Positions 57,868-64,000 of a DNA stretch of 64,000 bases are shown here, piece by piece. Below the pieces are notes generated by a model. It was not told where the DNA came from, searched no databases, and saw nothing but the letters and a program-made list of their open reading frames with translations. Made by a program: the position numbers and the translations under genes. Source of the DNA: Congeria kusceri (taxonomy: Eukaryota; Mollusca; Bivalvia; Myida; Dreissenidae); the NCBI GenBank assembly GCA_027627225.1, contig CM051027.1, forward strand, positions 89,527,651 to 89,591,650, written 5' to 3'. Within the stretch, counting starts at the first letter, position 1. The number at the start of each line of letters is the position of its first letter.

Positions 57868-60600
57868 TTAATTTAGGGATACAAATTGTTGATTCAAAAT
57901 TCCATGAACTTCCATGAGCTTTTTGTTATATCCTGTCCTCATAAACTTTTGCGTCAGTCAGACAGAGAATCCGCGTTAAAATATACATTTCACTACTTAA
58001 TACTTTTGTAATATTGTGATGTATTTCTTATTCCAACGTATTTTATTTGAACCATTCTACATTGCAACCATGTTGATATGCTGCATCTATGGATTCCTAT
58101 TTGTTAAACTGTGTCTTTAATATCATTGTGTCATAGTGAATGTTTTGATATTTATTATAAAATAATACATTGTGACACTCATGTATGTGTTGTTTCTTGC
58201 ATTGAATCAATGGTGGGTTAAGACTATTTGTGTCGCAGTATCTTCTTGCCTTCAAAATATCCAATAGAAACAAAGGAATTACCATACACGAATATACATC
58301 CAGTTTGTCTTTCTTTATACTATGTACTTAAGTTTTTATTTTCAACATTTAATGGAACAAAAGAAACATTGTTACAAAATAAAATCGATTATTACGTCCA
58401 ATATAAATAAAGAAAAACTGTGTGAAATTTAATTAATTCATTGTATACTGTAACAAAACCATTTCAGAAACCTAAATGGTCATAGATTCATATATTGCAA
58501 TTGTCATAGTGAATGTTATAAAAGCAGTATAAGCTTTTACATGTGTGCTATTGAAATTTACTAAGTTAAGCGCGATATATCTGTAACCAAAACTAGCCTA
58601 CAGAATACCATAATTTAGGCGAATTGGGGGAGGAGCGAGGGCCGACAGGAAGCGCATATGTAACGTCTCAGGCATCTGTCGGCGGCCCATCACTGATAGC
58701 AGACTGACAGAGCTTCCACGGGCTCGCGGCATCACAAATTAGCACGTTATATAAACACAATTTCCACATTATAAACAATCAAACATGGCCGACGGATATA
58801 GATAAAATGAAATCCTAAAAAAAACCGACAATGAAAAATGAGCGGCAGGAGACCCAATAACCCGAAAGAAAATTCAGACTGGTTACAATCAACTCGTGTT
58901 TATATTTTCTAAATTTCGATCCCTAAACGATAAAGTTAAGTTTTGGTCTGTTATTTTTAGCTGTAATGAATTATGTAAGGTCGTGGTACATTACGGAGAT
59001 TACAAAATAATGCTGGAAACGCAGCACGTGGTTTCTGTACGCGTGTTTATAAATAATGTCAGGGGTCGGGACAGGTTGCCATTTGAAAGGTTGAAACGTC
59101 GTTGGTATTTACATAATGACAGCGTATCACAGCGCTAAAAATATGACATGTCACATCACGTTGTGCAGATCTATATAGTACGAGCCGTACAAATATCAGT
59201 TCGAACGACGATGTTTGTTTTGCATTCGATTGTTTGAACCTTTATGCTTTGATAACGTTTAAAGTTGAGCACTACATTTCATTCCCTCCGAGATCGAAGG
59301 AATGAATGAACACATTATTTTATAAGTGCAGTGTAGTGTTATATGGACACGTGTATCGGTGTATTGTTGATCAGAGCTTATTAATATTGATAAATCGACT
59401 TTCTTATTAATCCGATAATCTACATTATTTTTAATTTTAACGCACAATATACTAGAACTTGTAACATAAAACTTTTGTGGCACTATTTTTACGAGAAAAA
59501 ACTACATGTGGAAACACTGCAGAAACATTGAAAAAGTCATTATATACGTGCTAATAAAACGGGTTTTGTTTTCAGATATGTCGTGATGAATTAAATTTGT
59601 AGGAAAAAGGCTGTTCTGTTCGTATTAAGACGTCACTGTCGCTATCACAGACTGCCAGACACGGGTGCCCCGCCTCACAGACTTATCAGATCAAAGTCGT
59701 TCTTCCATAGCCGCCATGTCGCTCAAACACAATCTGCCCCTTCTTTATTATCTCCATATGGCTGCCCAAGAAACTTCATTGAAATTATTAAACACGCACT
59801 ACATGTATGTGATGTTGTTACATTTATTATACGTGAATTACCTATACTTTTTTTTTTTTTTTTTTTTATTTGGTTTGAAAAGTAACTTAATATGCAATAA
59901 CTAAATGTAACTCCTTGCTCGAAAGTGGATCTAATATTGAGTTAAAAAGATGTTCGTATGACAAAAAATATATTGTTTCTTAAAATAATAACATCTACAT
60001 GTAATTACTTGTTTTTTAAATTGAACTAAATATAAAGTTGCAAATCTGTTTATATGACGAACAAAAGAAACGTATTTCATAAAGAAACAGTGCAAACAAT
60101 ACCGTACCCTAACTTACTCTTAAAGGACTTTGTTCACAGATTCAGGGATTTTTTTAATATGCCCGTAATCGGTATCACATGACAAATTAAAGCATCTGAA
60201 CGCAAGAGCTGAAGTACTTTAACAATAAAAGCATAACAAATGGAAAAAGTTGCTCCCGCTGGGGTTCGAACCTCAGACGTCCTGATCAAAAGTCGAACAC
60301 GCTCACCAGTAACCACTCGTCCGTTCCGACTTATAAATTTCAGCGTGTATTTCTTACTTGTAAGTGATTAAAGTGTTTTAAACAAGTTCAACGAAAACAA
60401 AAGACACACTCCAAATTAGTCCACCGTTTAGCGCTAAAAACGCTTTATAATTTTATCCATTTCTACTGATGATTACTCATAAGCGGAACGGCATTTACAA
60501 TATATTTCAATGTCAGTAATGTTATTTCGCTCCTTTCTACCATACTTCAGAGTTTTCTTTGTTTTGCGGTATTCAATAACTGCGATATTATAACAAAAAC
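57868..60600. other. Intergenic with candidate regulatory islands
   Basis: 58615-58765 is a GC-rich unique island ('ggagcgagggccgacaggaagcgc', 'acaaattagcacg'). 59630-59760 contains 'cttatcagatcaaagtcg', a TCF/LEF-like AGATCAAAG. A poly-T run lies at 59850-59868. 60240-60320 is a tRNA-like relic. No gene. Confidence 0.35.
60243..60330 (-). ncRNA. tRNA-like relic or SINE head
   Basis: The minus strand has GACGAGTGGTTACTGGTGAG (D-arm, box A-like) and CTGAGGTTCGAACCCCAGCG (perfect T-arm with GGTTCGAACCC box B). The acceptor stem does not pair and the anticodon arm is irregular, so it is not a working tRNA. Confidence 0.5.
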
Positions 60601-60607
60601 TGGTGAG

Positions 60608-60916
60608 CGGAGCCTTGTAGGACCGTATTTTTCAGTAATTCTACACCGGTGAAAAATAGGATCTCATTATTCACATGTGTGAAAATTGAGATCTTATTCT
60701 TCACACATTACAGTCTTATTCTTCACATTTTCTGTGAAATGTGTGATCGCATCCAGTCTTTGATATGCAATGAAATCATATTCTTCTGCGATCCTCACGC
60801 ACACCCCGTTTTTGGCCAATCACGAGCTTTACACTTAAATATGTGACGTATGAGATCCTATTCTTCCCAGGTGTATGAAAAATATGATTTTTGAAAAATT
60901 GATCCTACAGAGCCTA
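60608..60916. mobile_element. Small MITE with inverted ends
   Basis: Left 'ggagccttgtaggaccgtatttttcag...acaccggtgaaaaataggatctca', right 'tgagatcctattcttcccaggtgtatgaaaaat...attgatcctacagagcc'. Arms of about 60 bp. The centre repeats 'attcttcaca'. No TSD determined. Confidence 0.55.
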
Positions 60917-60922
60917 ATATGC

Positions 60923-61006
60923 AAGCTTATCGTGCAATAAGTAGCGTGCAGTATATTGAAATTTAGTGTTAATTTATACGCACGCTGGTTATTGCACGGT
61001 AAGCTT
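60923..61006. repeat. 84-bp hairpin
   Basis: AAGCTTATCGTGCAATAA...GCGTGC and GCACGC...TTATTGCACGGTAAGCTT form a long imperfect stem right after the MITE at 60608. Confidence 0.7.
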
Positions 61007-61157
61007 CCACATCCGACAGCGCTAAATTTGGAAACAATGCTCATGCTTGACACACATGCCAAGCATGTCAGACATCACGTGACGTCTAGGAACTGCCCAT
61101 TGGGATCGGCATCGTAAAAAGTTGCGATGTGATTGGTAAATATGGTATAAAACACGT

Positions 61158-61247
61158 GTAGCACCCTGTGACCTCAATATGTTAATTATTTAACCTCGCC
61201 CTGCAGGCTCGTTAAATAATGAACATATTTCGGTCAAAGTGTGCTAC
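61158..61247. repeat. 90-bp palindrome centred on CTGCAG
   Basis: GTAGCAC...TGACC...AATATGTTAATTATTTAAC...GCCCTGCAGGC...GTTAAATAATGAACATATTT...GGTCA...GTGCTAC. A near-perfect stem with the centre at 61202-61203; likely a short dispersed element. Confidence 0.75.
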
Positions 61248-62082
61248 ATCTATTATATATATTCACGTTTTTTTTAATTTTGGAATTCGTGACGAAAAAT
61301 TGGAAAATTGTCAATTTGTCCATTTGTGAAGAGGTCCCTTTAATATATGTACACGTGTATTTGTCTTCGCAAAACAGATATAACCAAAATCGATTCTCCA
61401 AGGTCATTTAGGCGGTGCAAATATTATAGTAATATACGGAATCCGGTTAAGGCCATATGAAATATCGTGCCTCTTACGGCGAGGGCGAGACACGAGAATT
61501 GCGCGAAACACAAAGCGAGACACGATATTCCCGCGAGAAACATGAAGCGAGGCACGATATTGTAACACGAGATCTCGCACTGTCGCAGTATCCCATACCA
61601 CAATATATCGCGGCAAAATATCGTGTCTCGCTTCGTGTTTCGCGCAATTCTCGTGTCTCGCTTCGTGTCTCGCGGTAAAATATCGTGCCTCGCTTCGTGT
61701 CTTGCGCAATTCTCGTGCCTCGCGTTTAGAGGTCGAGGTAGGAGATGCGAAGCGAGACACGAAGCGATACACGATATTCAGGCGAAACACGAAGCGAGGC
61801 ACAATATTATATCGTTCAAATATCGCCCGAATCTCGAGTATCGCGGTAGATTTTCAAACCACGATATTCGAACGCGAAGCGAGACACGAAAATCGGGCGA
61901 CACACGAAGCGAGGCACGATATTGTATCGTTCAAATGTCGCCCGAATATCGAGTCTCGCGGTTTGAAAGCAGGGAAGCAAAGCAGGGAAACACTCTTTTC
62001 CCTAACGAACGAATGCGGGTCAGGACGGCCCAAGTCGTTGACGGCCCAGACCATGACGCCCCAGTCCATGACGGCCCACTGT

Positions 62083-62165
62083 CTGTCTGTCTGTCTGCCT
62101 GTCTGCCTGCCTGTCTGCCTGCCTGCCTGTTTGTCTGTTTGCTTGTCAGCCTCTTTGTCCGTCAG
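62083..62165. repeat. GTCT/GCCT microsatellite
   Basis: CTGTCTGTCTGCCTGTCTGC and related tetranucleotide runs. A related run with GTCC follows at 62315-62372. Both lie within the centre of the foldback element. Confidence 0.9.
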
Positions 62166-62570
62166 TCCACCCATTCGCCTGGATGACACTGCTGCTTTGT
62201 GGCTATTTCTACTCGATTTGATAACTGTTTCTGTTTGAACTATAATGATGACTTCATTTTATTTATGCTTATTGTTTATTTTTATGAAAAGCCTGTTGCT
62301 GTAGAAGTAACGGTCTGTCTCTCTGTCAGACTGTCTCTTTGTCTGTCTGTCCGTCCGTCCGCCCATCCGTCTTGAGACAGCTGAGGCTGCAATTACTGCT
62401 GTTGCGTTGTTAAATAGTTGTGTACTAAAGGCCTTCTTCAAATTAACTTTCACACACTGAAAGTAGGGCAACACGACGTGGGGTTGCATCATGCACTAAA
62501 GCAGATAGGTGCATTGCCCTATTGTCCTATGTAGCAACGCACTTTGGTGTCAGCTCAACTTCGGTGTTAC

Positions 62571-62660
62571 TTATCATCATCATTATTATCATTATCATCA
62601 TAATCATCATCATCATCATCATCTTCAACAACAACAACATCATCATCATCATCATAATAT
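62571..62660. repeat. ATC/CAA trinucleotide microsatellite
   Basis: Runs of ATC/ATT and CAA triplets in the centre of the foldback element. Confidence 0.9.
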
Positions 62661-63359
62661 TTTTACAAAATAATATCAAACATCTACAACGTGATTAATT
62701 CCTGGTGCACCGGTAGACGCGAGACTCGATATTTGAGCGATATTTGAACGATACAATATCGTGCCTGGCTTCGCATGTCGCCGGATTCTTGCGTCTCGCT
62801 TCGTGTTTCCTGTTTCGTGGTTTAAAAATTGACCGCGATACTCGAGATTCGGGCGGTATTTGAACGATATAATATCGTGCCTCGCTTCGCGTCTCGCCTG
62901 AATATCGTGTATCGCTTCGCATCTCGTGTCTCGACCTTTGAACGCGAGGCACGAGAATTGCGCGATACACGAAGCGAGGCACGATATTTTACCGCGAGAC
63001 ACGAAGCGAGACACGAGAATTGCTCGAAACACGAAGCGAAACACGATATTTTGCCACGATATATCGTGGTATGGGCTACTGCGACAGTGCGAGATCTCGT
63101 GTTACAATATCGTGCCTCGCTTCGTGTCTCGCGGGAATATCGTGTCTCGCTTCGTGTTTCGCGCAATTCTCGTGTCTCGCCCTCGCCGTAAGAGGCACGA
63201 TATTCCATATGGCACTAACCGGATTCCGTAGTAATATGAACCATCAATGTTAATGTTCAAATTATAGATGTATATTTGTACTTACAATTTTATAAGTGAA
63301 CAGAAATTGTAAATATATATTTAATGCCCTAGGCATAATGACGGAAGAAATTAAACTAA

Positions 63360-63625
63360 TTGCAGACTGCAGGCGACGCTCTTAATGACTACTCGAACAC
63401 ATTTCTGATTTCCAATTCACACCGAGAGTGAACATTTCTAATTGACCCTTTACGATCCATTAACAAGGTGGCTTATCATGACATTGCGGGGCAGACTTCA
63501 TTTCGCTACATGCTTTATGGCCGCGTAACAGATATATGCCAAGAATCAGCGCAAGTTGTCTTAATTATTTCCCAGTTTATGGCGAAATCACGCCGAGGTT
63601 TTGGCAGAAACAAATTGGTGATATG
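63360..63625. promoter_or_regulatory. Candidate distal regulatory island
   Basis: Unique, GC-richer sequence with 'tctaattgacc', 'tttatggccgcgtaac', 'cccagtttatggcgaaatcacgcc' (Hox/Cdx-like TTTATGG twice). No ORF. The remainder to 64000 is AT-rich without features. Confidence 0.3.
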
Positions 63626-64000
63626 AAATCATGAAATATAAGTTAGATTAAGATGCTATCGAGTTTATGCATTCGATAGTTTAAGACATTCGCTCGTTGG
63701 TTTCTGGTTCCAAGAAGCATTGTCTAAAATGTTCCACCAGACCTGAGAAAGGCGAGCAAATGTTAGTCCAATGTTACGCCATAAAATGCGTACATTAAGT
63801 CATAACCTTACTATACGTAAGGTTGTAAAATATTAACCAACCAATGCTATTATAAGGTCACATTACACTAAATAAATAAGTCATGTAGGGCTGTACTCTA
63901 AATAAATCATCAAGTTAAACTCGAAGACGTGTTTTTAGGTTTAGACACTTGATTTGATATTCCTTTTTGGAGATGTTGGTAGGGTAAGCATTGCACAAAT

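Larger units (their letters stand above)
61428..63237. mobile_element. 1.8-kb foldback element with sub-repeat arms and 8-bp TSD
   Basis: The element spans 61436-63229. Perfect tips ACGGAATCCGGTTA and TAACCGGATTCCGT are flanked by AGTAATAT on both sides (61428-61435, 63230-63237). Each arm (about 61436-61990, 62700-63229) is built from dozens of short words such as CGAAGCGAGGCACGATAT and its reverse complement. The centre (61990-62700) carries GTCT/GCCT and ATC/CAA microsatellites. Several long ORFs arise in all frames from the sub-repeats and look spurious. Superfamily uncertain; 8-9-bp duplication plus long arms would fit a hAT- or Mutator-type foldback. Confidence 0.8.

Noticed and set aside
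60243..60330. Functional tRNA gene
   Set aside because: The T-arm is good, but the acceptor stem does not pair and the anticodon arm does not fold as a normal tRNA.
41469..62660. CRISPR array, operons or bacterial regulatory signals
   Set aside because: The repeats are satellites and transposon ends; the genome is clearly animal, with spliced genes.
61457..63253. Several ORFs of 70-190 codons on both strands with Arg/His/Glu-rich repeats
   Set aside because: They are produced by the CGAAGCGAG-type sub-repeat, occur in overlapping frames on both strands, and mirror each other in the two arms.

Overview
The window is animal nuclear DNA, AT-rich and dominated by introns, intergenic sequence and mobile elements. 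It looks like a bivalve mollusc. The reasons are an intron-rich T-box gene, an alpha-1,3-fucosyltransferase of the type expanded in molluscs, tandem-repeat elements that resemble bivalve 'pearl'/Helentron elements, and a short palindromic 'GTGTCGTCC' MITE that I associate (from memory, unchecked) with dreissenid mussels.

Two host genes are well supported. The first is a single-exon alpha-1,3-fucosyltransferase on the minus strand (12460-13635), a type II Golgi enzyme. The second is a complete eight-exon Tbx1/10-family T-box transcription factor on the plus strand (36953-53878, 467 codons). All its intron junctions are GT-AG with matching phases. It has an N-terminal eh1-like motif and a full T-box spread over exons 2-6. 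GC-richer, non-repetitive islands rich in TAAT cores lie upstream, in its introns and downstream, and are candidate enhancers. Two orphan exon-like ORFs (25527-25613 +, 8421-8541 -) may belong to genes that lie mostly outside the window.

Layout. 1-8.4 kb: broken LINE pieces, tandem arrays and a PIF/Harbinger-like element. 8.4-12.3 kb: two hAT-type elements, one with a perfect 8-bp target duplication. 12.4-13.7 kb: the fucosyltransferase. 14.09-24.46 kb: a 10.4-kb DNA transposon. It has long inverted repeats, a 6-bp target duplication and a decayed SAM/HTH/integrase gene facing inward from the left end. A second SAM-like gene faces inward from the right end. Two SINEs, a palindromic element and a mariner-like element are nested inside. 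24.47-25.3 kb: a MITE abutting that transposon. 25.3-36.4 kb: mainly intergenic DNA with MITEs and relics. 36.4-54.2 kb: the Tbx1/10 locus, with a 165-bp tandem array in intron 2 and a 5'-truncated LINE in intron 3 that ends about 54 bp before exon 4. 54.2-64 kb: intergenic DNA, a tandem array, several hairpin elements and a 1.8-kb foldback element with an 8-bp target duplication.

The most interesting objects are the two-gene, SAM-bearing IS3EU-like transposon and a family of dispersed elements that share an AACAAGAG-plus-hairpin terminus but carry unrelated tandem-repeat cores. All family names rest on motif recognition by eye; no database search or folding was run.
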